A DNA stretch of 64,000 nucleotides. It comes from Allomuricauda sp. (GTDB lineage: Bacteria; Bacteroidota; Bacteroidia; Flavobacteriales; Flavobacteriaceae). The notes under the pieces were generated by a model. It had not been told where the DNA came from. It ran no database searches and was given only the letters and a program-made list of their open reading frames with translations. Location of the stretch: assembly GCF_028280385.1 (NCBI RefSeq), contig NZ_JANQLX010000013.1:1-64000 (forward strand), in the 5' to 3' direction. Shown here piece after piece: positions 7,795-15,652 of this stretch (the stretch's first letter is position 1; every line of letters starts with the position of its first letter). Made by a program: the position numbers and the translations under genes.

Positions 7795-9339
7795 ATGCTG
7801 GAGAAAATCACCATCTGTTTTTTGCTGTCCACACTTTTTATTTCCTGCGATTCCGTCCAAAAGGAAGCGGATAGACCCAATATCATCTTGATCATGGCAG
7901 ACGACATTGGCATTTCGGACATTGGCGCCTACGGCGGTGAAATTGAAACACCCCATATAGACCGATTGGCCAATCAAGGGCTTCGGTTTACCACATTTTA
8001 TAACATGGCCAAGTGCAATCCCACCAGGTCATCAATGCTTACCGGGCTATATACGGGCGGGGATGGAGCTGTACATCTGGCCCATTTGACCAAACAGGCC
8101 GGATATGCCAACATTATGAGTGGAAAAGAACATTTCGACAGTTGGGTACCCGATTACTGCAAAGCAGAAAATGTGTTCGACCATTCCTTTTACTTTCGGG
8201 CCACCACAGAGTACTTTTTACCTCCTTCCGGCAAATTTGAGCGCCCCTTTTTCTTAGAAGGGAGAAAAATAGAAGCTGATGAAATCGAGTACCAGCAAGC
8301 CCCTATGTACAAAACCGATTTTATTACGGATTATGCGCTGAAATGGCTGGATGAAACCTTTGAAAAAGAAGACCCGTTCTTTTTGTACCTCCCCTATCAC
8401 GCTGCCCATTATCCGCTACAGGCTAGACCTGGGGATATAAAAAAGTATCGGGGTAAATATAGGAAAGGATGGGATGCGATCAGGCAGACCCGATACAAAA
8501 AAATGCAGGAACTGGGGGTCCTCCCAAAAAATGCCAAGCTTAGCCCCCCAGAAGATAATTTGAATGAAATGAGGGGTCTGCTCCTCCCAGATTATACCGA
8601 TTATGCGCCTTGGGACAGCCTATCCGAAGCAAAAAAGGATTCGCTCGATCTTGAAATGGCAGTTTACGCCGCCATCATCGACCGTATGGACCAAAATATT
8701 GGGCGGGTTCTAAGCAAATTGGAGGAAAATGGGAAATTGGAAAACACTTTGATCATGTTCTTGATAGACAATGGGTCTTGTCCGTTTTATTCCAACAAGA
8801 TAAAGGATGTGGCTCCAGGACCGGCCAATTCCTATTGGAGCTTGCGAACAAGCTGGGCCAATTTGGGAAACACCCCTTATCGCCAATACAAACAATGCGG
8901 TCACGAAGGTGGGTCGCATACCCCGTTTATTGCATTTTGGCCCGGGAAAATTACACCCAATACCATTACCCATCAGCCCGGGCATGTGGTGGACCTTGCC
9001 CCTACTTTTCTGGATGTTTTAAATATTCCCTACCCGGATTCCATTCAGGGCCACGCCACATTGCCGCTTGATGGCAGTTCCTTATTATCGGTTTTTGAAG
9101 GGGACGAACGGAAAGAACCGGCCCATTTTATGTCAGGGCTGGAAAAGTTTAGAATGTTCAGAAGTGGGGATTATAAAATTGTCAGGCTCAATGGTGGGGA
9201 ATGGGAACTCTATAATATTGCTGATGACCCCACCGAATTGGTGAATCTGGCCGATTCCATTCCAAACAAAGTAATTGAATTATCCAACTTGTATGCCAGC
9301 ACCCCATTGGGTCAAAAAATAAAGCGTTCTAAAAAATAG
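7795..9339 (+). CDS. Sulfatase (arylsulfatase-type) lipoprotein
   Basis: 514 residues, formylglycine-dependent sulfatase. Lipobox FISC (Cys18) then RPNIILIMADDIG with the metal-binding Asp36-Asp37. The CxPxR signature is CNPTR (Cys74), where Cys would be converted to formylglycine by an anaerobic-type maturase or SUMF1-like enzyme encoded elsewhere. The later GKWH box of the family appears as GKEHF, and DNGS near residue 325 supplies further metal ligands. It probably removes sulfate from an ester-sulfated carbohydrate or aryl compound in the periplasm. No SusC/D or glycoside hydrolase neighbours are present, so it is not part of a visible polysaccharide locus. Confidence 0.88.
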   Translation: MLEKITICFLLSTLFISCDSVQKEADRPNIILIMADDIGISDIGAYGGEIETPHIDRLANQGLRFTTFYNMAKCNPTRSSMLTGLYTGGDGAVHLAHLTKQAGYANIMSGKEHFDSWVPDYCKAENVFDHSFYFRATTEYFLPPSGKFERPFFLEGRKIEADEIEYQQAPMYKTDFITDYALKWLDETFEKEDPFFLYLPYHAAHYPLQARPGDIKKYRGKYRKGWDAIRQTRYKKMQELGVLPKNAKLSPPEDNLNEMRGLLLPDYTDYAPWDSLSEAKKDSLDLEMAVYAAIIDRMDQNIGRVLSKLEENGKLENTLIMFLIDNGSCPFYSNKIKDVAPGPANSYWSLRTSWANLGNTPYRQYKQCGHEGGSHTPFIAFWPGKITPNTITHQPGHVVDLAPTFLDVLNIPYPDSIQGHATLPLDGSSLLSVFEGDERKEPAHFMSGLEKFRMFRSGDYKIVRLNGGEWELYNIADDPTELVNLADSIPNKVIELSNLYASTPLGQKIKRSKK

Positions 9340-9354
9340 GATGGTATCCTATAA

Positions 9355-9380
9355 TTGAGTTTAGCGCAAGTATAACTCAA
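9355..9380 (+). other. Stem-loop after the sulfatase gene
   Basis: TTGAGTT (9355-9361) pairs with AACTCAA (9374-9380), starting 16 bp after the stop codon. There is no T-run behind it, so it is not a classical intrinsic terminator; it could stabilise the 3' end of the message. Confidence 0.3.
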
Positions 9381-9485
9381 GAGTGGAAGAAAAACCAAGA
9401 CTTTCCCGCTTAACAGTGATATTTACCCAGTATTCATGCTTGTCACAATGCTTTCGTAAATTAGTCTTTAAGCAAAACACTGACC

Positions 9486-10736
9486 ATGAAACCACTTATC
9501 TTGGTATTTTTTGCTGCACTGCAGCTCATGACCTGTCATCAACAGGTGGCCAAACATAATCCAGAGAGCCTGTGCATCCAGCTCAACAATGGGAACTGGT
9601 TCAATGGCATTGATTTTGAGGAACGGACGGTTTGGGTACAAAATGGTATGCTGAGTTTTGTAGAGGGCAACAAGGAACTTGACACCATTATTGATTTGGG
9701 TGGTAACTATGTTATCCCACCCTTCGCCGAGGCACATAACCACAACCTTGAAAGCGATTACCAATTGGAAAAGCGAATCCATTCCTATTTGGATAATGGC
9801 GTGTTCTATGTAAAGTTGCTCTCCTCCATTAAAAAACGGATTGACCCCTTGATGCACCATTACAATAAGCCCACAGGCTTGGAAGTTACAATGGCCCATG
9901 CCCCTTTGACGGGCTCTGGGGGACATCCCATTGCCCTTAGAAAACGTTTTTTGGCCTACGGTCATTTTGATGGACTGTTCAATACGCTGGGCGATATTGA
10001 ATCCCATGGGTATTACATCATCGATACAGAAGATGACTTGCGCAACAAGTGGGAGCAAATAATGTCTTTTCGACCGGATTTTATCAAAATCAATCTGCTC
10101 TATTCAGAAGAATTCCAAAAGCGCAAAAATGATACGACCTATTTTGGTAAAAAGGGTCTTGACCCAAATTTGGTACCTGCCATTGTGAAAAAGGCCCACG
10201 AAAGCCGCTTGCGCGTAAGCGCGCATGTGGCCACATCCCACGATTTTCATGTGGCAGTTACGGCAGGAGTGGACGAAGTGGCCCATCTTCCAGAAATCCA
10301 CAACGGCCAACCTATCGACCCGAAAGATGCTAGATTGGCAGCAAAACAAGGAACTATTGTGGTCACAACCGCTTCCTTGGTCACCAAAAACGAGGAAAAA
10401 CCGAACTACCAAGCCCTTTTGGCCAATGTCCGCTCCATTTTGGAGATACTAAAAGAAGCCGGCGTGGTCATCGGAATAGGTTCCGATATGTATAATGATA
10501 ACTCGGTGGGTGAATTCCAGTTGTTGCACAGTCTAGGGGTGTTCAGCAATCTGGAATTGCTTAAAATGTGGTGCGAGAATTCGGCCACCACTACCCTGCC
10601 CCTCAGAAAAGTAGGGTACTTGAAAGAAGGTTACGAGGCCAGCTTTTTGGTACTGGACAAGAATCCATTGGAGGATATCAAAGATGTAAACAAACACATT
10701 GTATTGCGAGTAAAGCAAGGGACTATTCTAGATTAA
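9486..10736 (+). CDS. Amidohydrolase-family lipoprotein
   Basis: 416 residues, metal-dependent amidohydrolase of the imidazolonepropionase-like type. A lipobox (LQLMTC, Cys18) places it in the envelope. Metal-ligand motifs in order: AEAHNHN (about residue 80, the HxH motif), HVATSHDF (about 250, His), AHLPE (about 270, His) and IGSDMY (about 340, Asp). A short beta-sandwich flanks the barrel at both ends (WVQNGMLSFVEG; FLVLDKNPLEDI), as usual. It hydrolyses an amide or cyclic amide; the substrate is unknown. It follows the sulfatase at 146 bp with no shared operon signal. Confidence 0.8.
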   Translation: MKPLILVFFAALQLMTCHQQVAKHNPESLCIQLNNGNWFNGIDFEERTVWVQNGMLSFVEGNKELDTIIDLGGNYVIPPFAEAHNHNLESDYQLEKRIHSYLDNGVFYVKLLSSIKKRIDPLMHHYNKPTGLEVTMAHAPLTGSGGHPIALRKRFLAYGHFDGLFNTLGDIESHGYYIIDTEDDLRNKWEQIMSFRPDFIKINLLYSEEFQKRKNDTTYFGKKGLDPNLVPAIVKKAHESRLRVSAHVATSHDFHVAVTAGVDEVAHLPEIHNGQPIDPKDARLAAKQGTIVVTTASLVTKNEEKPNYQALLANVRSILEILKEAGVVIGIGSDMYNDNSVGEFQLLHSLGVFSNLELLKMWCENSATTTLPLRKVGYLKEGYEASFLVLDKNPLEDIKDVNKHIVLRVKQGTILD

Positions 10737-10793
10737 AAAAGTATGGTATACATGGATGCTTTCTAGACCAAGAAAGTTGAGCTATCTTGCATT

Positions 10794-11354
10794 ATGCCCT
10801 TACAGTTCATTTCCCAACATATTCAGCTGAAAGAAAAAGATAAGATTGCCATTGGTAAATATTTCAAAAGAAACCAATGGGATAACGGCGAATTCCTGCT
10901 AAAGGAAGGCGGTTATGCCAAACACTTGCATTTTATTGAGAAAGGGTATGTGCGCTCTTGCTACCATCGGGAAAATGGGCAAGACAAAACCCATTGGATC
11001 TATGTAGAAGACGATTTTTTGACTTCCTGGTACAGTTTTTTTACCCACGAGCCCAGTTTTGAAAGCTTGCAGGTTTTGGGCAATGCCACGGTACATTCCA
11101 TATCCTTGACCGATTATGGGAAACTCTACAAGACCAATGAGGCCTTCAATTCTTTTTTTAATGGATACTACCAACAGCTGATCGCCGAAATGGATTATTT
11201 GAGCAAGACCTTTATGCACATGACCGCCAAGGAAAAATATCAATATTTATTGGAAACCAGTCCCAAAATGGTCCAGGACATTAAGTTGGGCATCTTGGCC
11301 TCCCTTCTCGATATTAGCCAGGAAACCCTTAGTAGGGTAAGAAAACAAGTCTAG
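10794..11354 (+). CDS. Crp/Fnr-family transcriptional regulator
   Basis: 186 residues. The N-terminal part (about 10-120) is a cyclic-nucleotide-binding-type beta-roll; the C-terminal helix-turn-helix is short (about 160-186). The recognition helix QETLSRVR (Glu177, Ser180, Arg181) has the E-x-x-S-R pattern that lets Fnr-type proteins read TTGA half-sites. There is only one Cys (Cys56), so it cannot carry an Fnr [4Fe-4S] cluster; the phosphate-binding cassette of true CRP is also not evident, so the effector is unknown. A perfect TTGA-N6-TCAA palindrome lies just behind its stop and before the next gene, its likely target. Confidence 0.85.
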   Translation: MPLQFISQHIQLKEKDKIAIGKYFKRNQWDNGEFLLKEGGYAKHLHFIEKGYVRSCYHRENGQDKTHWIYVEDDFLTSWYSFFTHEPSFESLQVLGNATVHSISLTDYGKLYKTNEAFNSFFNGYYQQLIAEMDYLSKTFMHMTAKEKYQYLLETSPKMVQDIKLGILASLLDISQETLSRVRKQV

Positions 11355-11356
11355 CA

Positions 11357-11378
11357 TTTTTTGACCTAGGTCAAAAAA
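11357..11378. promoter_or_regulatory. Fnr-type operator palindrome
   Basis: A perfect 22-bp palindrome with core TTGACCTAGGTCAA (11361-11374) flanked by T and A runs. It carries TTGA-N6-TCAA half-sites, which match the E-x-x-S-R recognition helix of the regulator encoded immediately upstream. Its centre (11367.5) is about 41 bp before the transcription start expected from the box at 11397-11404, the usual class II activator position. Confidence 0.65.
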
Positions 11379-11396
11379 AAATCTTTCCATGCTCTT

Positions 11397-11404
11397 GATT
11401 TTTG
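11397..11404 (+). promoter_or_regulatory. Probable -7 promoter box for the fatty acid hydroxylase gene
   Basis: GATTTTTG, one mismatch from the Bacteroidota -7 consensus TAnnTTTG. It lies 22 bp before the ATG at 11426, with no good -33 TTG, which fits a promoter that needs an activator bound at 11357-11378. Confidence 0.45.
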
Positions 11405-11425
11405 TACCACAGAAATCAGCACATT

Positions 11426-12304
11426 ATGGAAGATATTGTTTTAAAAATGGAGCAAAACACGGAATGGGTCCTTTTGGCCATATTTGTGTTCTCCATGACC
11501 TTGGCCATTGTGGAATTCTTTTATGAACTCTATAAAAAGAAAATCAACAAATGGCGTTTGGGTGAAATGTGGGCAAGTTTTTCCGTCTTCATCGTTTCCC
11601 AATTTTTTGAAAAGATAGGTACCGTGGTTTTTGCGGGCTCCTTTATTGTGGTTGCAAATTTTATCCCATGGCAAATTCCCGTAAACATCTGGACCACTCT
11701 TTTGTGCCTGCTCTTTGTGGATTTCCTGTACTACATAGAACATGTCATAGAGCATAGGGTCCGCATTCTATGGTCGTACCACAGTATACACCACAGTTCC
11801 CCCATTTACAATTACACTACCGCTTTGCGTGTGTCATTCATTGAAAATTTTATTACTTGGATATTTTATCTGCCAGCGGTTATCATCGGCTTCAATCCCT
11901 ATATCGTGTTTCTAGTGTTCGTTTTGGTCTTGTCCTATCAATTTTGGTTGCATACTGAGATTATCGGTAAACTGGGCTGGTTCGAAAAAATATTTATGAC
12001 CCCTTCGCAGCATCGGGTGCACCATGGTTCCGACAAACTTTATTTAGACAAAAACTTTGGTGCGCTTTTAAGTATCTGGGACCGGATGTTTGGAACTTTT
12101 CAGGAAGAACAACACACCCCAAATTATGGACTCACCACCCAAATCAATACCATCAATCCCGTAAAAATTCATCTGCATGAATACATCAACATTTATAAAG
12201 ATTTAAAAAGTGCTCGGAATTTAAAGGAGGCCTGGGGATTTTTGGTCAAGGGGCCGGATTGGAAGCCCAATAGAAGCCTCAAAACCGATTCCGATGCAGC
12301 TTAA
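11426..12304 (+). CDS. Fatty acid hydroxylase / sterol desaturase family protein
   Basis: About 292 residues from the ATG at 11426; an in-frame TTG at 11402 lies inside the promoter and is rejected. It is an integral membrane di-iron enzyme with four or more hydrophobic segments and the His-box pattern of the family: HVIEH, HSIHH, and QHRVHH preceded by HTEIIG. It hydroxylates or desaturates a lipid chain; in Bacteroidota such enzymes act on fatty acyl or carotenoid-like substrates, and the exact substrate is not readable. It overlaps the next gene by 11 bp, so they are co-transcribed, probably under the upstream Crp/Fnr-family regulator. Confidence 0.85.
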   Translation: MEDIVLKMEQNTEWVLLAIFVFSMTLAIVEFFYELYKKKINKWRLGEMWASFSVFIVSQFFEKIGTVVFAGSFIVVANFIPWQIPVNIWTTLLCLLFVDFLYYIEHVIEHRVRILWSYHSIHHSSPIYNYTTALRVSFIENFITWIFYLPAVIIGFNPYIVFLVFVLVLSYQFWLHTEIIGKLGWFEKIFMTPSQHRVHHGSDKLYLDKNFGALLSIWDRMFGTFQEEQHTPNYGLTTQINTINPVKIHLHEYINIYKDLKSARNLKEAWGFLVKGPDWKPNRSLKTDSDAA

Positions 12305-13118
12305 ACACATACTCAAACAGCATAAATGGCGCATGGCATTTACCCTGTTTCTGGTACTGCTGGAAGCTGGAATTTTGGTGCTGTTCCCACTATTTATAGG
12401 ACATGCCATTGATAGTGCACTTGACAATTCAGCTCATGGTGTTGTGCATTTGGGGCTGTTGGGATTGGCCTTGCTCCTTGTAGGTGTGGGCAGGAGAATG
12501 TACGATTCCCGATTTTATGCCAGCGTGTATCGTCAGGTTGGTGTCAGCGCCATGGTTCAGTTAAAGGCAGAGCCGACTTCGGTTAAGACCGCTCGCTTGC
12601 ATATGCTGGAAGAATTGGTGGAATTCTTTGAAAATTCACTACCGGAACTCATCAATACCTTAATAGGTCTTATTGGAGTAATGGGTATTTTGTTCGCCTT
12701 GAACACCAAGGTATTTTACGGAAGTTTGGTGGTCACCCTAATCATCCTGCTCGTGTATTGGTTGAGTGGTTCCAGAACCATGTTATACAATAAAGGAGTG
12801 AACAATGAACTCGAGCGCCAAGTCAACGTAGTCTCCCAGAACAATACCGTGCAACTGGGCACCCATTTAAAAAAGTTAATGGCTTGGAATATAAGATTGT
12901 CCGATCTTGAAGCCTTCAATTTTTCCATATCATGGTTGTTTGCCCTATTCTTTTTATTGGTTTCGATTATTATTTCCGTAAATGAGGGAATAGCGACATA
13001 CGGCAGCTTGTTTGCGTTGGTCATGTATGTATTCCAGTACATCGAAAATGTATTGAATCTTCCGCTTTTTTATCAGAATGGGCTGCGGCTCTGGGAAATT
13101 TTGACACGATTGAAATAA
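12294..13118 (+). CDS. ABC transporter six-TM domain protein without ATPase
   Basis: 274 residues with about six membrane segments (around 17-35, 50-65, 120-138, 142-160, 210-230, 235-255), matching the stand-alone ABC six-transmembrane domain family. There is no Walker A, signature or Walker B motif, and no nucleotide-binding gene adjoins it. It is either half of a transporter whose ATPase is elsewhere or a membrane protein that has lost transport. The 11-bp overlap with the fatty acid hydroxylase gene implies coupled translation and a related, lipid-linked role (inference). Confidence 0.7.
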   Translation: MQLKHILKQHKWRMAFTLFLVLLEAGILVLFPLFIGHAIDSALDNSAHGVVHLGLLGLALLLVGVGRRMYDSRFYASVYRQVGVSAMVQLKAEPTSVKTARLHMLEELVEFFENSLPELINTLIGLIGVMGILFALNTKVFYGSLVVTLIILLVYWLSGSRTMLYNKGVNNELERQVNVVSQNNTVQLGTHLKKLMAWNIRLSDLEAFNFSISWLFALFFLLVSIIISVNEGIATYGSLFALVMYVFQYIENVLNLPLFYQNGLRLWEILTRLK

Positions 13119-13143
13119 ATCCCAATCGGCAACTCCATGAAGG

Positions 13144-13773
13144 TTATCGCTCCAAATAGGCCCAGGTAAAATTGGGATGATGTCCATTAACGCGAACCAT
13201 TTTTACCCACAGTAGGGTCATATGTTCCAGATGAAGGGATTGGGATAAATTCCCTACATCCAAGGTCTCAAAGCCCAAATCGGTGTTTAGGGACCGTATT
13301 ACTTCCTTACTTTTGTCATCATTCCCGGCGATGGGCATAACCGGTTTTAGACCGTAATCCGGGAAACTTGGATTTTCCAAATTTTCAAACCCATAAATGG
13401 TATATGCTTTTACCACCTTGGCACGGGTAGCCCATTCCTGGATTTTTTCAGCACCGGAAATCTTGCTTTCCAGACCATGGGAAATTCCTGGTCCAACAGG
13501 ATTGGTGCAATCCACCAAAATTTTATTTCGGAAATCCAGCGGTTTCAAAATCGCTTCGTTCAAATTGAATGGAGTGGCCAAAAACACCACATCCGCAGTA
13601 TTGATGGCTTCCTGAACGGGAAGGGCAGTAAAGTTGGAATTCTTGCTCTGGGCCTTCAAGACGCTTTCACTGCCCACATTATCATGTGCAATAATAATTT
13701 CATGTCCGCTTTGCTGAAGGTTATGGGCCAAAGCAAAGCCCACGTTTCCTATTCCAATAAAAGCTAGCTTCAT
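13144..13773 (-). CDS. NADPH-dependent F420 reductase-like oxidoreductase
   Basis: 209 residues. The N-terminal Rossmann motif GIGNVGFALAHNL (GxGxxG) is at about residues 7-19. The fold resembles the F420-dependent NADP oxidoreductase / prephenate-dehydrogenase-like family (VVFLATPF, VDCTNPVG, KAYTIYGFENL). Bacteroidota generally lack F420, so it is probably an NAD(P)-dependent reductase with another partner. Second gene of a two-gene operon; it starts 9 bp after the stop of the DJ-1/PfpI gene. Confidence 0.75.
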   Translation of the reverse strand: MKLAFIGIGNVGFALAHNLQQSGHEIIIAHDNVGSESVLKAQSKNSNFTALPVQEAINTADVVFLATPFNLNEAILKPLDFRNKILVDCTNPVGPGISHGLESKISGAEKIQEWATRAKVVKAYTIYGFENLENPSFPDYGLKPVMPIAGNDDKSKEVIRSLNTDLGFETLDVGNLSQSLHLEHMTLLWVKMVRVNGHHPNFTWAYLER

Positions 13774-13782
13774 AGTTCTGTT

Positions 13783-14559
13783 TTAGGAGGTTTGGTCTTC
13801 CAATTGCTCAACTACCAATCGAGCTGCCGCAGCCCCAGAATTCTGTTGTTGTCCGGTAATCAGATTGCCATCGGCAATGGCATAGGAACTAAAAGGAGCG
13901 GCCACCTTAAATTGGGTGTTGGGCAATTTCCGGGCCTCCTCTTCTATCCAATAAGGTTGGATTTTTTGTCCTACGGCTTCATCTGCAAAGGCTTCCTCAG
14001 CATCGGCAAATCCGGTCCAAGTTTTCCCATGAACCAAAAGATCCCCATTGGAAGTTTTGGTCTCCAATAACAAGGTGGTGGAGTGGCAAACTGCCGCACT
14101 GGGTTTACCGGATTCATAGAAATGTACAAATAAATGTTCCAAATCTTTGTTGCCCCTAAAGGTATACATGGGTCCCTGACCCCCCACTAAGAAAATAGCC
14201 GCGTAGTCATCACTGTTTACCTCGGTTAGTTTTTGGGTGTTTTCCAACATCTGGTTGAACCCATTGGAGTGCATATAACCTAGGGAAATGATATCGTGGG
14301 CGGAATACCCACTTGCATCAGTGGGGTTGGAATAACTGTCCATTTCAATTTTGCCTCCTTCGGTGGATACCAACTCCACCTCATACCCCGCTTCTTGAAA
14401 AACATGCAACGGGTGCGTTAACTCAGCTGCCCAAAACCCGATGGGCCAACCTGTTTGCTCCGATACGGCGGGACTGCTCGCCACCATTAGAATTTTTCCT
14501 TTGTACGGCATTCCATGTGCATGCACATAACCATTGACTTCCTTTATCTGTGTCTCCAT
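13783..14559 (-). CDS. DJ-1/PfpI-family protein (type 1 glutamine amidotransferase-like)
   Basis: 258 residues, HchA-like DJ-1 superfamily. The nucleophile elbow is AAVCHSTT (Cys158, His159), and Glu46 in GFWAAELTHP matches the conserved Glu near the active site. Members act as glyoxalase III or protein/electrophile-protective enzymes in the cytoplasm. The gene is divergent from an HxlR-type regulator, and that family commonly senses reactive aldehydes or quinones through cysteine or redox change, so a role in electrophile defence together with the downstream oxidoreductase is likely. Confidence 0.8.
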   Translation of the reverse strand: METQIKEVNGYVHAHGMPYKGKILMVASSPAVSEQTGWPIGFWAAELTHPLHVFQEAGYEVELVSTEGGKIEMDSYSNPTDASGYSAHDIISLGYMHSNGFNQMLENTQKLTEVNSDDYAAIFLVGGQGPMYTFRGNKDLEHLFVHFYESGKPSAAVCHSTTLLLETKTSNGDLLVHGKTWTGFADAEEAFADEAVGQKIQPYWIEEEARKLPNTQFKVAAPFSSYAIADGNLITGQQQNSGAAAARLVVEQLEDQTS

Positions 14560-14619
14560 TGTTGTTTATTTAAATACTTTACAAATTTATTTTATTAACT
14601 TACCCGTTGAACTATACTT

Positions 14620-14652
14620 ACCATATTGAATGGTACTAACTTTTTAGAAAGT
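14620..14652. promoter_or_regulatory. Candidate HxlR operators in the divergent promoter
   Basis: Two adjoining perfect palindromes between the divergent genes: ACCAT-ATTGA-ATGGT (14620-14634) and ACTTT-TTAG-AAAGT (14639-14652). Their position, 20-60 bp before the regulator start and about 60 bp before the DJ-1 gene, suits control of both. Confidence 0.45.
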
Positions 14653-14672
14653 ATATTGTAAATCAGATTATT

Positions 14673-15020
14673 ATGCCAGATTTTATCTATAACAACAAGG
14701 TGTATTATAATCCTGTGGAGTTTGCCATGGACCGGATTGGAGGTACTTGGAAAATGCCCATCCTTTGGCGATTACAGCGTAAGGTGTTTCGTTTTGGGGA
14801 ACTGAAAAAGGATATCCCCCATATAACGGACAAAATGCTGACCACCCAACTGCGACAATTGGAAGCTGAGGGTTTTATTCATAGAAAGGTCTATGCGGTT
14901 GTACCGCCCAAAGTAGAATATTCCATAACAGATAAGGGCATGACGGCCATACCCATTATTGAGACCATCCGCAATTATGGCTTGGAGCTTATGGAAAAGG
15001 AAGGGATAACACATAAGTGA
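14673..15020 (+). CDS. HxlR-family helix-turn-helix regulator
   Basis: 115 residues, winged helix typical of HxlR: RIGGTWKMPILWRL (about 20-33), FGELKKDIPHITDKMLTTQLRQLEAEGFIHR (about 42-72), then a wing with VEYSITDKG. The length matches the family. It is divergently placed from the DJ-1 and reductase operon over a 113-bp spacer containing palindromes, so it is probably their repressor and an autoregulator. It contains no Cys at all, so classical cysteine-based sensing (as in YodB/HypR) is unlikely and a ligand is more probable. Confidence 0.85.
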   Translation: MPDFIYNNKVYYNPVEFAMDRIGGTWKMPILWRLQRKVFRFGELKKDIPHITDKMLTTQLRQLEAEGFIHRKVYAVVPPKVEYSITDKGMTAIPIIETIRNYGLELMEKEGITHK

Positions 15021-15082
15021 GGGTTTTATACTTCTAGGCAAACCCCAGTGTTCTTGATTTAGGCTTTCGGTTTTTTGTGCCG

Positions 15083-15090
15083 TATCTTTG
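15083..15090 (+). promoter_or_regulatory. -7 promoter box, possible leaderless transcript
   Basis: TATCTTTG, a perfect TAnnTTTG match. Transcription would start about 4-6 bp after it, at or next to the GTG at 15095. Confidence 0.55.
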
Positions 15091-15094
15091 CATT

Positions 15095-15502
15095 GTGGAA
15101 GAGAACAAAAAACTTATCCTTTTTGACGGGGTCTGTAACCTCTGTAATGGCGCTGTTCAGTTTATCATAAAACGGGATAAAAAGGATGTGTTCCGTTATG
15201 CCGCTTTACAAAGTGAGATTGGGGAAAAACTTATCGTAGAACGCGGTATTGATACTTCCAAAGTGGATTCAATCATATTGATCGAGCCCGGGGTAGCTTA
15301 CTTTGTAAAATCGGATGCAGCACTTCGTATAGGGCAGGAATTTGGCGGTCTATGGAAAGGTTTGGCCTTGTTTACCTGGATTCCAAGGGTTGTACGTAAC
15401 GCTATTTACGATGTGGTGGCCAAAAACCGTTATCGCTGGTTTGGTCGCAAGGACGCTTGTATGATTCCTACCCCTGAATTACAGGCCAAGTTTTTGGGAT
15501 AA
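15095..15502 (+). CDS. DCC1-like thiol-disulfide oxidoreductase (DUF393)
   Basis: About 135 residues. LFDGVCNLCNG near the N-terminus gives the DxxCxxC pattern that defines the DCC family, with the redox pair CNLC. The later YRWFGRKDAC is also typical. It is a small cytoplasmic or membrane-associated thiol oxidoreductase of unknown partner. I choose the GTG at 15095 because the GTG at 15077 lies upstream of a perfect -7 box, so an mRNA from that promoter could not include it. The message would then start at or very near its start codon. Confidence 0.8.
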   Translation: MEENKKLILFDGVCNLCNGAVQFIIKRDKKDVFRYAALQSEIGEKLIVERGIDTSKVDSIILIEPGVAYFVKSDAALRIGQEFGGLWKGLALFTWIPRVVRNAIYDVVAKNRYRWFGRKDACMIPTPELQAKFLG

Positions 15503-15652
15503 TCCCTTATTTCAGATTGTTCTTTTCATAGATGGTCAATTGATTTTGTAACGCATCCAATAAAGTTTGTTGTTAACCAAGTCCAAGGTGTTACTTCCCA
15601 AGTTATTTCGGTATTTTAGTTCCATACCAATCTAAACAACCAGCACCAAAAA

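Noticed and set aside
10794..11354. Oxygen-sensing Fnr
   Set aside because: Only one cysteine is present, so an Fnr Fe-S cluster cannot form; only the DNA-reading helix is Fnr-like.
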